From Pontibacter amylolyticus (GTDB taxonomy: Bacteria; Bacteroidota; Bacteroidia; Cytophagales; Hymenobacteraceae): a DNA stretch of 64,000 nt. A model generated the notes under the pieces. That model did no database searches, was not told where the DNA came from, and was given only the letters and a program-made list of their open reading frames with translations. The position numbers and the translations under genes are program-made. This document shows positions 52,796-63,870 of this stretch, piece after piece. The first letter of the stretch is position 1. The number at the start of each line of letters is the position of its first letter. Where the stretch lies: NCBI RefSeq assembly GCF_014638845.1, contig NZ_BMFP01000006.1, forward strand, positions 124,001-188,000, read 5' to 3'.

Positions 52796-54046
52796 ATGGG
52801 TGAATCTGAATGGTTAGGTTTTTTTATTGCTACTATCTGGGTTATAGTTTTAACTTCATTATTAGTAAGATCTAGATACCTAAAATCAATAAAGAAGATA
52901 ATATACTTGGCAGTCTCAATCAGAATTGCAGGAGTATTGATATACCATTTTGTAGCTTTTGAAATTTATGGTGGTTCGGCAGATGGAGTAGTGTATTTTA
53001 GGCATGGAATAAGGGTGCTTGACTTATTTAATGAGGTTAATTTTGATATCTTTTTTAATCCTCTGTACTATCGAGGTACTAGCTTTTTAGGGACTAATTT
53101 CATGTCCTATTATGCTGCTATATTTATTACATTGTGCGGCGAATCCTTTCGGGGTACATTTCTCTTAGCAAATTTTGTAGGCTTTACTGGCCTGCTGCTA
53201 ATTATCAAAACTTTTATGATTAGATACCCCTCCATGCAATGGAAGAAGCTTTCAGTTACTTTATTAGTTTTACCTTCGCTTTGGTTTTGGGCAGCAAGTA
53301 TTAGTAAAGAGATTGTAGTTTTGTTAGGTCTAGGCTTAGTCATCTATAATTTCTTTACAAAATCACAGAATAGATTTGCTTCCATTCTGGGCACAGCAGC
53401 AGGTTTAGCAATCATAACTTCAGTAAGGCCACAAATCTTGTTAGTTGTACTTGTTGCTATGATTTTGCCAGAATTGCTCGGGAAAGGGAGGATTCTTTCT
53501 TTGCGGAATATGGCAATCCTGATACTAGCCATTGTTGGATTTAGCATAAGCATGTCTTTTCTAGGCTTGCAAAGTACTTCAGTAGAAGCTTTTGAAGATA
53601 AACTAATTGAGGATCGTCGATATAACGCTTATGGAGGAAGTGTTATAGCTGAAGAGGAACCGCTAACGCTGAGTCAAGCACATATTGCCTTAATTAACTT
53701 TTTATTTCGACCATTTCCATGGGAGGTTAGTAGTTTTACTAACCTTATTTCAGCGGTAGAAATTCTATTTATTTATTACTTAATCTATACAAACTTTTCA
53801 GCATTCAAAAAGTCTCTCTTAAATATTAGAAAAGATAAACTCCTAATGATGTCATTAGTTTTTATCATCTTATACTCAGTTGCAGGGGGATTAACCGCAG
53901 TCAACTTAGGTTTAATTGCAAGGGTTCGAATCTTCGTTTATCCATTCTTATTCATATTAATATACTCTCAACAAAAAGATTACAGACTGTTAGCTAGAAT
54001 CAAGGCTATAAGTCAAAGAAAAGAAAAAGAATCAATTATAGGATGA
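52796..54046 (+). CDS. Polytopic membrane protein, probable repeat-unit polymerase (Wzy-like)
   Basis: The 416-residue protein has about ten hydrophobic helices and little else. A longer loop near 260-300 (FEDKLIEDRRYNAYGGSVIAEEEPLT) would face the periplasm, as in Wzy polymerases. Wzy proteins diverge so far that family hallmarks are absent; the call rests on topology and position between glycosyltransferase genes and after a flippase. It starts two bases after the previous stop and overlaps the next start by 4 bases (ATGA). Confidence 0.6.
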   Translation: MGESEWLGFFIATIWVIVLTSLLVRSRYLKSIKKIIYLAVSIRIAGVLIYHFVAFEIYGGSADGVVYFRHGIRVLDLFNEVNFDIFFNPLYYRGTSFLGTNFMSYYAAIFITLCGESFRGTFLLANFVGFTGLLLIIKTFMIRYPSMQWKKLSVTLLVLPSLWFWAASISKEIVVLLGLGLVIYNFFTKSQNRFASILGTAAGLAIITSVRPQILLVVLVAMILPELLGKGRILSLRNMAILILAIVGFSISMSFLGLQSTSVEAFEDKLIEDRRYNAYGGSVIAEEEPLTLSQAHIALINFLFRPFPWEVSSFTNLISAVEILFIYYLIYTNFSAFKKSLLNIRKDKLLMMSLVFIILYSVAGGLTAVNLGLIARVRIFVYPFLFILIYSQQKDYRLLARIKAISQRKEKESIIG

Positions 54047-55167
54047 AAAAATTGGCTATTATTGCTGGCTACGCCCCTTCTTTATTGAATTTTAGGTTAG
54101 ATTTGATTCAGGCGTATCAAAATATGGGATTTGAAGTCTATGCATTCGCCCCTGCCGAGGAAATCAATTTTGAATTGCTTGAATCATTTAAGAATCTAAA
54201 CATTCACTTTAAGGATATACCAAGTAATAGAACTAGTCTTAACCCATTTAGTGATTATAAATTTTATAGAGTACTAAAGAACGAACTACATAGGATTAAA
54301 CCAGAGATTGTCATTTCATATACAATTAAGCCAGTAATATATGGCTGCTTGGCTGCTAGGAATTTGAAGAATGTTAAAAATGTAGCATTAATAACAGGAA
54401 GAGGTTCAGCATTTGAGAAAGGTGGTATTAAAAGATGGATCCTTGGCAATATGGTCTCACTCCTATATAGAAAGTCATTGAGCAAAGCCACTCATATTAT
54501 TTTTCAAAATGAGAATGATCTTACTTTTTTTAAACAAAGGGGGATAATTAAAAAAGGAACTAAGACTAAAATAGTAGATGGGTCAGGCATCAATTTAGAT
54601 AAATTCCAGCTAAGCCAACCGATTTCAAATCCGGTTTCATTCCTTCTGATTTGTCGACTTATTAAGGAAAAAGGGGTAATTGAATTTATCAAAGCATCTG
54701 AGATATTAAAAGAAAAATACCCGAATGCTTCGTTTAAAATTTTAGGCCCTCCTGATTCCAATCCAAATGGAATTGCCATAGAAGATTTAAACCCATACAT
54801 TGAAAAAGGGATTATAACATATCTAGGTCGCACCAATAACGTGTTGCCATATTTTCAGAACTCCTCAGTTTTTGTTCTTCCAACATATTATAATGAAGGA
54901 TTACCAAGAACATTATTAGAAGCATTAGCTACTGGAAAGCCCATTATTACTACAGATCATCCGGGGTGCAAAGAAACAGTAATCTCTAACCAAAACGGTT
55001 ATCTAATTCCAATAAAGGATGTAGAGCAGTTAGCCATAGCTATGGAGCGTTATATTAATAGCGATCAACTAATTGAAAAGCATGGAAAAGAAAGCCGTAA
55101 ACTTGCAGAGTCAAAGTTTGACGTTAATATCATTAATAAAGATATGATCAATTTTATTGAAGTTTAA
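54043..55167 (+). CDS. Glycosyltransferase family 4 (3), PglA-like
   Basis: The 374-residue protein starts MKKLAIIAGYAPSLLNFRLD, then EIVISYTIKPVIYGCLAARN and ITGRGSAFEKGG, a pattern typical of PglA-like enzymes that add GalNAc to a lipid-linked bacillosamine. The E-x7-E motif lies in NEGLPRTLLEAL near 285-296. If the first sugar were a diacetamido-trideoxyhexose made by LegB and LegC, this could add the second. That is inference. It is coupled by an ATGA overlap to the polymerase gene and is the last AT-rich gene. Confidence 0.87.
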   Translation: MKKLAIIAGYAPSLLNFRLDLIQAYQNMGFEVYAFAPAEEINFELLESFKNLNIHFKDIPSNRTSLNPFSDYKFYRVLKNELHRIKPEIVISYTIKPVIYGCLAARNLKNVKNVALITGRGSAFEKGGIKRWILGNMVSLLYRKSLSKATHIIFQNENDLTFFKQRGIIKKGTKTKIVDGSGINLDKFQLSQPISNPVSFLLICRLIKEKGVIEFIKASEILKEKYPNASFKILGPPDSNPNGIAIEDLNPYIEKGIITYLGRTNNVLPYFQNSSVFVLPTYYNEGLPRTLLEALATGKPIITTDHPGCKETVISNQNGYLIPIKDVEQLAIAMERYINSDQLIEKHGKESRKLAESKFDVNIINKDMINFIEV

Positions 55168-55250
55168 AGAATTTCATATGAATAGGCTGTTGTTTATATT
55201 ATGTGAATTTTTTATATAGATTCTATTTCCGGAATTAATAACATTTACCT

Positions 55251-56603
55251 ATGAGAATAGCTGTAGTTGGCACCGGTTACGTGGGCCTGGTGACGGGCAC
55301 CTGCTTTGCCGAGGTGGGCATCGACGTGACCTGCATCGACATCGACTCCAAGAAGATAGACAACCTCAAGCAGGGCATCCTGCCCATCTACGAGCCCGGC
55401 CTGGAGGAGATGGTGCTGCGCAACTCCCAGAAGGAGCGCCTTTCCTTCTCCACTAACCTTGCCGAGAGCGTGCAGGGCTGCCAGGTGGCCTTCATCGCCG
55501 TGGGCACGCCCCCGGGCGAGGACGGCTCGGCCGACCTGAAGTACGTGCTGGCCGTGGCCCGCGAGATCGGCCGCTCCATGACCGACTACCTGGTGGTGGT
55601 GACCAAGAGCACCGTGCCGGTGGGCACGGCGGCCAAGGTGCGCCGCGCCATCGCAGGCGAGCTCGAGGCCCGCGGCGCCGACATCGCCTTCGACGTGGCC
55701 TCCAACCCCGAGTTTTTGAAGGAGGGCGCCGCCATCGACGACTTCCTCAAGCCCGACCGCATCGTGGTGGGCGTGGACTCCGAGCGCGCCGAGCAGGTGA
55801 TGGCCAAGCTCTACAAGCCGTTTCTGATGAACGGCCACCCCTTGATCTTCATGGACATCCCCTCCGCCGAGATGACCAAGTACGCGGCCAACGCCATGCT
55901 GGCCACCAAGATCTCGTTCATGAACGACATCGCCAACCTGTGCGAGATTATGGGCGCCGACGTGAACATGGTGCGCAAGGGCATCGGCTCGGACGCCCGC
56001 ATCGGCAACAAGTTCATCTACCCGGGCATCGGCTACGGCGGAAGCTGCTTCCCCAAGGACGTGAAGGCGCTCATCAAGACGGCCTCCGAGAACGGCTACT
56101 CCATGGAGGTATTGAAGTCGGTGGAGACGGTGAACGAGAAGCAGAAGTCGGTGCTCTTCAACAAGGTGATGAACTACTTCAACGGGGACCTTTCGGGCAA
56201 GACCTTCGCTGTTTGGGGGCTCTCCTTCAAACCGAAGACCGACGACATGCGCGAGGCCCCTTCGCTGGTGATCATCGAGAAGCTGCTCGAGCAGGGCGCC
56301 AAGGTGAAGGCCTACGACCCGGTGGCCATGAAGGAGGCCAAGCATTCTCTGGGAGACCGCATCGAGTACGGCAAGGACGAGTACGAGACCCTGATCGACG
56401 CCGACGCGCTGCTGCTGGTGACCGAGTGGCCCGAGTTCCGCTCGCCCAACTTCGCCGTGGTCAACAAGCTGATGAAGGAGAAGGTCGTGTTCGACGGCCG
56501 CAACATCTACGACGCGCGCGAGATGGAGGAGAAGGGCTTCACCTACTTCGGCATCGGCGTCAAGCAGGCCATGGTTCCACAACAAACAAAGGAGACGGTA
56601 TAG
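55251..56603 (+). CDS. ugd: UDP-glucose 6-dehydrogenase
   Basis: The 450-residue protein has the Rossmann motif [10 protein letters not shown] at 7-16, a [13 protein letters not shown] loop at 84-96 and the catalytic Cys266 in [10 protein letters not shown]. It oxidises UDP-glucose to UDP-glucuronate with two NAD. The product feeds the next enzyme and perhaps the epimerase encoded at 30022. The gene is extremely GC-rich (46 of 60 bases in the line at 55501) after a very AT-rich run, and long shadow frames occur on its other strand for that reason. Two bases separate it from the decarboxylase gene. Confidence 0.97.
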   Translation: MRIAVVGTGYVGLVTGTCFAEVGIDVTCIDIDSKKIDNLKQGILPIYEPGLEEMVLRNSQKERLSFSTNLAESVQGCQVAFIAVGTPPGEDGSADLKYVLAVAREIGRSMTDYLVVVTKSTVPVGTAAKVRRAIAGELEARGADIAFDVASNPEFLKEGAAIDDFLKPDRIVVGVDSERAEQVMAKLYKPFLMNGHPLIFMDIPSAEMTKYAANAMLATKISFMNDIANLCEIMGADVNMVRKGIGSDARIGNKFIYPGIGYGGSCFPKDVKALIKTASENGYSMEVLKSVETVNEKQKSVLFNKVMNYFNGDLSGKTFAVWGLSFKPKTDDMREAPSLVIIEKLLEQGAKVKAYDPVAMKEAKHSLGDRIEYGKDEYETLIDADALLLVTEWPEFRSPNFAVVNKLMKEKVVFDGRNIYDAREMEEKGFTYFGIGVKQAMVPQQTKETV

Positions 56604-56604
56604 T

Positions 56605-57570
<966 letters not shown>

Positions 57571-57591
57571 ACACCGAGCGGATTATAAAAC

Positions 57592-57628
57592 AAAAAGCCC
57601 TGACAGCGAACCTGTCAGGGCTTTTTGT
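57592..57628 (+). terminator. Strong terminator ending the polysaccharide locus
   Basis: AAAAAGCCCTGACAG pairs with CTGTCAGGGCTTTTT around a CGAAC loop. The flanking A and T runs let it work in both directions, so it also serves the converging TPR gene. Confidence 0.95.
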
Positions 57629-57645
57629 TTAAAGGTATAAGTAGC

Positions 57646-58890
57646 TTAGATCTTTTTGTGTGCTTTCATGAAGTCTTTCGCCTCTTTGTTGGCAGCATGT
57701 TTTTTGTCGGTCGCTTCCAGCACTATATTATAGTAATGCTTCGCTGTTTTCAGTTCACGTTCCTGCTTGGCAATGCGGGCGAGGTTTAGATACGAGTTGA
57801 CAAAATAGCCGGAATCACGCTCGTTGCTCATCTCGGCGAATGTAATGGAGTTCTGATAGTAGGCTTTTGCCTTCTGGAAATCACGGTACTTGTTCTGGTT
57901 GATGTAGGCCAGGATATAAGAGGCATAACGCCCGCTAACGGCTTCGTAGCCCGGCATGCGCCGATCGAGCTTGCTCAGAATATCGAGGCACACCCGCTCG
58001 GCCATCGTAAAGTGACCCTGCACAAAAAGCGCACGTGCGTAGAAGCGCTGGAAATAGGCGTTGTTAGGGTATTTTTCTACAAGTCCCTTTACCAGATCCA
58101 ACGCAGCTTCCATGTTGCCTTCCTCGTTGGCGTAGATCTTCATCAGGAAGAACTTCGCCTCCGTACCGGTATAGAAGCCGTTGTTGGCCACGTAGCGCAG
58201 CTGTTTTATACCTAGTCGCTTGTCGCCGCTCGGGAAGAAAGCCAGTACGGGCCGCAACATTTTGTAGTTTTCATGAATCCAGATGGAGTAGTAATTGAAG
58301 AGCGCCTCTCCAAACAGAAACTCCGGGCTCAGGCCGTTGCCGGCTTTAGCCTTCTCCAGGTACTCCAGCGACCGCTTGCTGGCGATGGTTGCTTTACGCC
58401 AATTGCTTCGCTCAGAGTGCAGACGCCCGGCAAATCCATTAGCGGCTGACAAAAAGAAGGCGGCCTCGTAATCTTTATTATTGGCATCGTACAGCTTCTC
58501 TGCTTTCATGATAGTGGAATCCATGTAAGCGAAAAACAGGTCATCATACGCCAGGGTCTGAATATTGGTAGGCACGATCTTCCACCATTGGCTGAGGCCC
58601 ATCAGGAAATAGGGCAGCGGGTGGTTTGGGTAGCGGCGTCGCAGGGATTTGAATTGCTTTTCGGCCAGCTCATACTTGAAGTTGTACATGTTGTCCACGG
58701 CACCCTCCAGTTCGTACTGGATGTCTTTGTCCATGAGCAGCATGCCTTTGATGTTTCCGGCCGCAGGAATGACCTCCACTGATTGAATTGTCACCTCTCT
58801 GATAGCCGTGTCAGACTGCTCCTTAGAACCTTGCCCAAAAGCCAGGTTAGTCAGGATGATACCGAGAAACGCAAGTACAATCTTCTTCAT
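57646..58890 (-). CDS. Exported TPR-repeat protein of unknown function
   Basis: The 414-residue protein has a signal peptide (MKKIVLAFLGIILTNLAFG, then QGSK) and helical TPR-like repeats over most of its length. Examples are YNFKYELAEKQFKSLRRRYPNHPLPYF near 69-95 and repeats near 250-300 and 340-390. It should be a periplasmic scaffold. It may be tied to the envelope or to export, but no partner is next to it except the convergent polysaccharide locus. It is divergent from the aminopeptidase gene, with a 110-base gap. Confidence 0.8.
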   Translation of the reverse strand: MKKIVLAFLGIILTNLAFGQGSKEQSDTAIREVTIQSVEVIPAAGNIKGMLLMDKDIQYELEGAVDNMYNFKYELAEKQFKSLRRRYPNHPLPYFLMGLSQWWKIVPTNIQTLAYDDLFFAYMDSTIMKAEKLYDANNKDYEAAFFLSAANGFAGRLHSERSNWRKATIASKRSLEYLEKAKAGNGLSPEFLFGEALFNYYSIWIHENYKMLRPVLAFFPSGDKRLGIKQLRYVANNGFYTGTEAKFFLMKIYANEEGNMEAALDLVKGLVEKYPNNAYFQRFYARALFVQGHFTMAERVCLDILSKLDRRMPGYEAVSGRYASYILAYINQNKYRDFQKAKAYYQNSITFAEMSNERDSGYFVNSYLNLARIAKQERELKTAKHYYNIVLEATDKKHAANKEAKDFMKAHKKI

Positions 58891-58969
58891 AGGTCAAAAG
58901 AAAAGTCCGGAGTGTCGTGCCAATAGCCCCTTATGTGGAGAACAGGTACTAAAAGTACAACAATTATAT

Positions 58970-58977
58970 TAATTTTG
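58970..58977 (+). promoter_or_regulatory. -7 box (TAATTTTG) before the aminopeptidase gene
   Basis: A full match to TAnnTTTG, 24 bases before the ATG at 59001. No clean TTG was seen at the -33 distance. Confidence 0.45.
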
Positions 58978-59000
58978 AATTGATACAAAAGAAATATTGC

Positions 59001-59915
59001 ATGAAACTTCTGAAACAACTCTGCAGCATACACGCACCGTCCGGCAACGAAAAAAAGCTATCCGATTTTCTGCTTAACTACATTGAAGAACAGAAAGTTC
59101 AGTGGAAGCAACAACCAGTAGTTATACATGGAGAAGGTTTTCAGGATTGTATTTTGTTAATATTCGGGAAGCCCAGAACAGCTGTTTTCGCACACATAGA
59201 CTCCATTGGATTCACTGTGCGCTATGGCAAACAGCTGGTAAAGATCGGCGGCCCTGACCTGGAAAGCGGCTATACGCTGGTAGGAGAGGACTCGCAGGGG
59301 AAAATTGAGTGTACGCTGGAGCTTGATGAAGAGACGCACGCGATCAGCTACAGGTATGAGCGGGAGATAGAGCGTGGGACGGAACTTGTTTTCAAGTGCG
59401 ATTTCCGGGAAACGGAAGAAACAGTGCAATCGTGCTACCTTGATAACCGACTTGGTGTGTGGAGTGCATTGAAAGTCGCTGAAACATTAGAGAATGGCAT
59501 CATTGCGTTCAGTAGTTGGGAAGAACATGGCGGCGGTTCGGTAGCCTACCTATCCAAATACATTTCGGAGCGTTACGGTGTGCACCAAGCGCTTATTTCC
59601 GATATTACCTGGGTAACGGAGGGTGTGAAGGCAGGGGAGGGCGTTGCCATCTCGATGCGCGACAGCCTTATACCTCGCAGGTCTTATGTTGAGAAGATCA
59701 TAGGTATAGCCAGGGCCTCCGGTATACCTTATCAGTTGGAGGTAGAAGGTGCCGGTGGCAGCGATGCTAAGGAGTTGCAGCACGGACCCTACCCCTGGGA
59801 CTGGTGCTTTGTTGGCGCCCCCGAAGACAATGTGCACACCCCAAACGAAATTGTCCACAAGAAGGACATCGAGAGCATGGTCGCGCTGTACAGGGAGTTG
59901 ATGGAGAAGTTGTAG
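59001..59915 (+). CDS. M42/M20-type aminopeptidase or deacylase
   Basis: From the ATG at 59001 the 304-residue protein shows the metal ligands of M42-like peptidases: H65 ([10 protein letters not shown]), D148 (CYLDNRLG), E174/E175 (SWEEHGGG), D201 (SDITW) and H279 (NVHTPNE). [10 protein letters not shown] near 8-17 is also typical. It is shorter than TET-type M42 enzymes (about 350), mainly in the middle domain. It probably removes N-terminal residues from peptides in the cytoplasm. The frame is open slightly upstream from a TTG, but the ATG fits the family better. Confidence 0.88.
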   Translation: MKLLKQLCSIHAPSGNEKKLSDFLLNYIEEQKVQWKQQPVVIHGEGFQDCILLIFGKPRTAVFAHIDSIGFTVRYGKQLVKIGGPDLESGYTLVGEDSQGKIECTLELDEETHAISYRYEREIERGTELVFKCDFRETEETVQSCYLDNRLGVWSALKVAETLENGIIAFSSWEEHGGGSVAYLSKYISERYGVHQALISDITWVTEGVKAGEGVAISMRDSLIPRRSYVEKIIGIARASGIPYQLEVEGAGGSDAKELQHGPYPWDWCFVGAPEDNVHTPNEIVHKKDIESMVALYRELMEKL

Positions 59916-59937
59916 AAGAAACGATTAATAATATAGA

Positions 59938-59968
59938 AGGGCTGCCAGGTATAGGCAGCCCTTTTTGT
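59938..59968 (+). terminator. Terminator after the aminopeptidase gene
   Basis: GGGCTGCC and GGCAGCCC form the stem and TTTTT follows. The seven loop bases are AGGTATA, the motif that is over-represented throughout the window. Confidence 0.93.
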
Positions 59969-60165
59969 TTGTCGACCGTGGTTCAAACAGGATGGAAGAG
60001 CAGCACCCGGCACAAATGACTTAACTCTAGCGGTATAGGGTGTGTCGGGGGTGTAAAGCTTTGGAAGTAAATATTTGGAAAAGTCAAACCAATAGGCTTT
60101 CTTTAATAGCTCTATATAGCAATTTCAGAATCTCAACCCTTTTCTACAAAACTAACTCTTATTGA

Positions 60166-62412
60166 ATGGAACCTATTCTCTACGCAATTCCTGGATTTGG
60201 TCTGGCGGCCCTCATTTATACCTTTATAAGGTCGGCCTGGGTAACGAAGCAAGCAGCAGGTAACGAACGCATGACGGAGATCGCCCGTCACATTTCCGAT
60301 GGCGCCATGGCTTTCCTGAAGGCGGAATACAAAGTGCTCTTCTACTTCGTAGTCATCGCCAGCTTATTCCTGTTTTATCTGGGCTATACCGGTGAGAAAT
60401 CGCACTGGACGATCGTGCTGGCCTTCATCATGGGTGCCCTTTTTTCAGCTGTTGCCGGCTTTATCGGTATGCGCATTGCCACCAAGGCCAACGTACGTAC
60501 GGCAGAAGCAGCCCGGACAAGCCTGTCGCGCGCCCTCAGTGTGTCGTTTGCCGGTGGTTCGGTGATGGGTATGGGTGTGGCTGGTCTGGCTGTGCTGGGC
60601 CTGGGCTCACTCTTTATCGTGCTCTACTACTTCTTTGTTTACAGCGTGAATGGCAGCGTGAATGGCCACGAGATGGAAGTGGCCCTTGAGGTGCTCACCG
60701 GTTTCTCGCTGGGTGCTGAAAGTATTGCCCTTTTCGCGCGCGTAGGCGGCGGTATCTATACCAAAGCAGCTGACGTGGGTGCCGACCTGGTAGGTAAAGT
60801 AGAAGCAGGTATACCTGAAGACGATCCGCGTAACCCCGCTACGATTGCCGATAACGTGGGTGATAACGTGGGTGACGTGGCAGGTATGGGAGCTGACCTT
60901 TTCGGTTCGTATGTGGCCACTATCCTGGCGACGATGGTACTGGGCCGTGAAGTAGTTTCAGAGGATAATTTCGGCGGCATGGCCCCAATCATCCTGCCAA
61001 TGTTCATTGCGGGTCTGGGCATCTTGTTCTCCCTGATTGGTATGCTGTTCATCCGGGTAAAAGAAGGTGGCGACGTGCAGGGGGCCCTCAACCTGGGCAA
61101 CTGGATCTCTGTTGCCCTGACGGCTGTTGGCGCTTATTTCGCTATCCACTGGATGCTGCCAGAAAACATGAACCTGCGTAACTTCGAATTCACTGCCAAT
61201 GGTGTGTTCATCGCCGTGATCGTGGGTCTGGTAGTGGGTACGCTGATGAGCATCATCACGGAGTACTACACGGCCATGGGCAAAAAGCCCGTTAATTCTA
61301 TCGTGCAGCAGTCTTCCACAGGCCATGCCACCAACATCATCGCTGGTCTGGCGGTAGGTATGCACTCGACGGTGTTGCCTATCATCGTGCTGGCCGCCGG
61401 TATTGTGTTGTCGTATGCTTCTGCCGGTCTTTACGGCGTGGCTATTGCGGCTGCCGGCATGATGGCGACTACGGCCATGCAGTTGGCTATCGACGCTTTT
61501 GGTCCTATTGCCGACAACGCCGGTGGTATTGCCGAAATGAGCGAACTGCCGAAAGAGGTACGCGGTCGTACCGATATCCTGGATGCTGTAGGTAACACGA
61601 CTGCCGCCACCGGTAAAGGCTTCGCGATCGCATCGGCAGCCCTTACGTCACTGGCTCTTTTTGCCGCTTTCGTAGGTATAGCCGGCATCGACTCCATTGA
61701 TCTTTACAAAGCACCCGTGTTGGCAGGCCTGTTCATTGGTGCCATGATACCGTTCATCTTCTCGGCGCTTTGTATCGCGGCGGTTGGTCGTGCGGCCATG
61801 GCCATGGTGCATGAAGTACGCCGCCAGTTCCGCGAAATTCCGGGCATTATGGAAGGCACCGGTCAGCCGGAGTACGAAAAGTGCGTGGCTATCTCCACAA
61901 AAGCGGCTATCCGCGAAATGATGCTGCCGGGCGCCATTGCCCTGATCGTGCCGGTTCTGGTGGGCTTTGGCTTCAGAGACGTATTTGCCGACACTCCTTC
62001 AGCTGAGATCCTGGGTGGTCTGCTGGCAGGCGTAACCGTATCAGGTGTGTTGATGGCGATGTTCCAATCCAACGCCGGTGGTGCCTGGGACAATGCCAAG
62101 AAGTCGTTTGAGAAAGGCGTGGAGATCAATGGTAAGATGGAGTACAAAGGCTCTGATGCCCACAAAGCTTCCGTAACCGGCGACACCGTTGGTGACCCGT
62201 TCAAAGACACTTCCGGTCCTTCCATGAACATCCTGATCAAACTCATGTCAATCGTGTCGCTGGTAATTGCGCCCCACATTGCCACAGAGCGCACGCCGGC
62301 TATACCTGAGGAGCCGAACCTGAACATGGAGATACAGCAGGAGGCCCCGTCTACCGGACAGATCATCTACCCAGACAATACAGTTGTCGTGGCTGGTTTA
62401 GCGACCCGATAG
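60166..62412 (+). CDS. hppA: Membrane-bound pyrophosphatase, K+-dependent type
   Basis: The 748-residue protein has about 16 membrane helices and the pyrophosphate-binding signature DVGADLVGKVE at 203-213, then GIPEDDPRNPATIADNVGDN. At 476-485 GNTTAATGKG has Ala480 and Gly483, the pair that marks K+-dependent enzymes; K+-independent ones have Lys and Thr there. Splitting pyrophosphate drives Na+ or H+ out of the cytoplasm; which ion is used is not certain from this. The protein has an extra hydrophilic tail (PAIPEEPNLNMEIQQE). Monocistronic, with its own terminator. Confidence 0.96.
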   Translation: MEPILYAIPGFGLAALIYTFIRSAWVTKQAAGNERMTEIARHISDGAMAFLKAEYKVLFYFVVIASLFLFYLGYTGEKSHWTIVLAFIMGALFSAVAGFIGMRIATKANVRTAEAARTSLSRALSVSFAGGSVMGMGVAGLAVLGLGSLFIVLYYFFVYSVNGSVNGHEMEVALEVLTGFSLGAESIALFARVGGGIYTKAADVGADLVGKVEAGIPEDDPRNPATIADNVGDNVGDVAGMGADLFGSYVATILATMVLGREVVSEDNFGGMAPIILPMFIAGLGILFSLIGMLFIRVKEGGDVQGALNLGNWISVALTAVGAYFAIHWMLPENMNLRNFEFTANGVFIAVIVGLVVGTLMSIITEYYTAMGKKPVNSIVQQSSTGHATNIIAGLAVGMHSTVLPIIVLAAGIVLSYASAGLYGVAIAAAGMMATTAMQLAIDAFGPIADNAGGIAEMSELPKEVRGRTDILDAVGNTTAATGKGFAIASAALTSLALFAAFVGIAGIDSIDLYKAPVLAGLFIGAMIPFIFSALCIAAVGRAAMAMVHEVRRQFREIPGIMEGTGQPEYEKCVAISTKAAIREMMLPGAIALIVPVLVGFGFRDVFADTPSAEILGGLLAGVTVSGVLMAMFQSNAGGAWDNAKKSFEKGVEINGKMEYKGSDAHKASVTGDTVGDPFKDTSGPSMNILIKLMSIVSLVIAPHIATERTPAIPEEPNLNMEIQQEAPSTGQIIYPDNTVVVAGLATR

Positions 62413-62436
62413 CCAACACAATCTCTATCAGTATAA

Positions 62437-62470
62437 ATAAGCCCAGCCATGAGGTTGGGCTTATTTTTTA
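62437..62470 (+). terminator. Terminator after hppA
   Basis: AAATAAGCCCA pairs with TGGGCTTATTT (one G-U) around GCCATGAGGT, followed by a T-rich run. Confidence 0.88.
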
Positions 62471-62485
62471 TTATCCGTACCTTTG
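62455..62485 (+). promoter_or_regulatory. Promoter of hpt
   Basis: TTG at 62455-62457 (inside the right arm of the hppA terminator), 20 bases, and TACCTTTG at 62478-62485. The start of transcription would be near 62492, about 19 bases before the ATG. Terminator and promoter overlap. Confidence 0.65.
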
Positions 62486-62510
62486 TTTGCCAATAAGACC
62501 AATACGCTAT

Positions 62511-63053
62511 ATGGAGCCCCGTACCATCACGATTCACGATTGTGACTTCAGTACCTATATGTACGAAGAAGAAATCATTGCACGCATAGTGATGCTGGCA
62601 GAGCAAATTGAGCAGGACTACACTGGTAAAAACCCACTGTTTCTGGCAGTACTGAACGGTTCATTCATGTTCACGGCCGACCTGATGAAGCGCATCAACA
62701 TACCTTGCGAGATCTCATTCATCCGCATGTCATCCTATCAGGACATGCACAGCACCGGCCAGGTAAAGGAAGTGCTGGGCCTGACCGAGGAAATTGAAGG
62801 GCGTGACGTGCTGATCATTGAAGACATCGTGGATACCGGGCACACGGTGACTGCACTGCTTCGACAGCTGCAGGAAAAGAAGCCTGCCTCCATCGAGATC
62901 ATTACTTTGCTCATGAAGCCCGAGTGCCTGCAGCACCAGCTGGATGTGAAGTATGTGGCCAAGGCGATACCGAACGACTTTGTGGTAGGCTACGGACTTG
63001 ATTACAATGGACTGGGCCGCAACCTGCGCGATATTTACAAGATTGTTTCCTAA
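62511..63053 (+). CDS. hpt: Hypoxanthine phosphoribosyltransferase
   Basis: From the ATG at 62511 the 180-residue protein has the PRPP-binding motif LIIEDIVDTGHTV at 101-113 and FLAVLNGSFMFTADL near 44-58, both typical. It makes IMP (and GMP) from free bases and PRPP. A TTG start eight codons upstream is open but would overlap the promoter. adk and obgE follow, an order common in Bacteroidota. Confidence 0.95.
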   Translation: MEPRTITIHDCDFSTYMYEEEIIARIVMLAEQIEQDYTGKNPLFLAVLNGSFMFTADLMKRINIPCEISFIRMSSYQDMHSTGQVKEVLGLTEEIEGRDVLIIEDIVDTGHTVTALLRQLQEKKPASIEIITLLMKPECLQHQLDVKYVAKAIPNDFVVGYGLDYNGLGRNLRDIYKIVS

Positions 63054-63113
63054 AAGGACTGAGCCATCTGGGGCCAAAACGACTGCCCGGGATTTGGCAC
63101 AGCTCAAAAATTA

Positions 63114-63146
63114 TTGAACAATACACCGATTTTATACTTAAATTTG
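63114..63146 (+). promoter_or_regulatory. Promoter of adk
   Basis: TTG at 63114-63116 and TAAATTTG at 63139-63146 (full -7 match), 22 bases apart. Transcription would begin about 16 bases before the ATG at 63169. Confidence 0.55.
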
Positions 63147-63168
63147 TTTTTTATCATAAATCATAGAT

Positions 63169-63759
63169 ATGCTCAACATCGTTTTGTTTGGCCCTCCAGG
63201 TGCTGGTAAAGGTACGCAAAGCCAAAAGCTGATAGACAAGTATAACCTGATACACCTGTCAACAGGTGATTTGCTGCGCTCCGAAATTGCCGCAGGCACT
63301 GAACTGGGGATGAAAGCCAAATCACTGATGGATAACGGCCTGTTGGTGCCGGACGAAGTGGTGATTGGCATGATCGCAAACAAAGTGAGAGAAAACAATC
63401 ACGCGGGCGGGTTTATCTTCGACGGATTCCCGCGCACGGTGCCACAGGCCCAGGGGCTGGACAAGCTCCTGATGGATCTTGGCACGGAGATATCCTGCAT
63501 GATTGCCCTGAAGGTGGACGACGAAGAACTGACCAAGCGCCTTTTGCTACGCGGACAGACTTCCGGCCGCCCGGATGACCAGAACGAGGAGTTGATCCGC
63601 AAGCGCGTAGTGGAGTACAACACCAAAACGACGCCAGTTGCTGATTACTATGCCGGACAAGGCAAATATTATGCGGTGGATGGCATCGGTGAGATTGACG
63701 AGATCTTCAGCAATATCTGCGCGCATATCGATAACATGAAAGAGAAGCAAAAGAAGTAA
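63169..63759 (+). CDS. adk: Adenylate kinase
   Basis: The 196-residue protein has the P-loop GPPGAGKGT at 8-16, the AMP-binding HLSTGDLLRSE near 28-38, and FDGFPRTVPQA near 84-94. The LID region lacks four cysteines and is of the short type (RGQTSGRPDDQNEELIRKR), as in other Bacteroidota. It keeps the balance of ATP, ADP and AMP in the cytoplasm. Good spacing to hpt upstream and obgE downstream. Confidence 0.97.
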   Translation: MLNIVLFGPPGAGKGTQSQKLIDKYNLIHLSTGDLLRSEIAAGTELGMKAKSLMDNGLLVPDEVVIGMIANKVRENNHAGGFIFDGFPRTVPQAQGLDKLLMDLGTEISCMIALKVDDEELTKRLLLRGQTSGRPDDQNEELIRKRVVEYNTKTTPVADYYAGQGKYYAVDGIGEIDEIFSNICAHIDNMKEKQKK

Positions 63760-63792
63760 TCTTCTGCTCAGCTTTTATTAGATAGAATACAG

Positions 63793-63841
63793 AAGGTATA
63801 AGCAGGCCGGAACTCAAATGCTCCGTTCTTGCTTATACCTT
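63793..63841. repeat. Inverted repeat carrying AGGTATA motifs, between adk and obgE
   Basis: AAGGTATAAGCA (63793-63804) and TGCTTATACCTT (63830-63841) are perfect 12 bp inverted copies 25 bases apart. No T-run follows, so it is not a standard terminator, though a hairpin may form in the transcript. Confidence 0.65.
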
Positions 63842-63870
63842 ATAATTTATACCTGTTAGCATTACCTACA

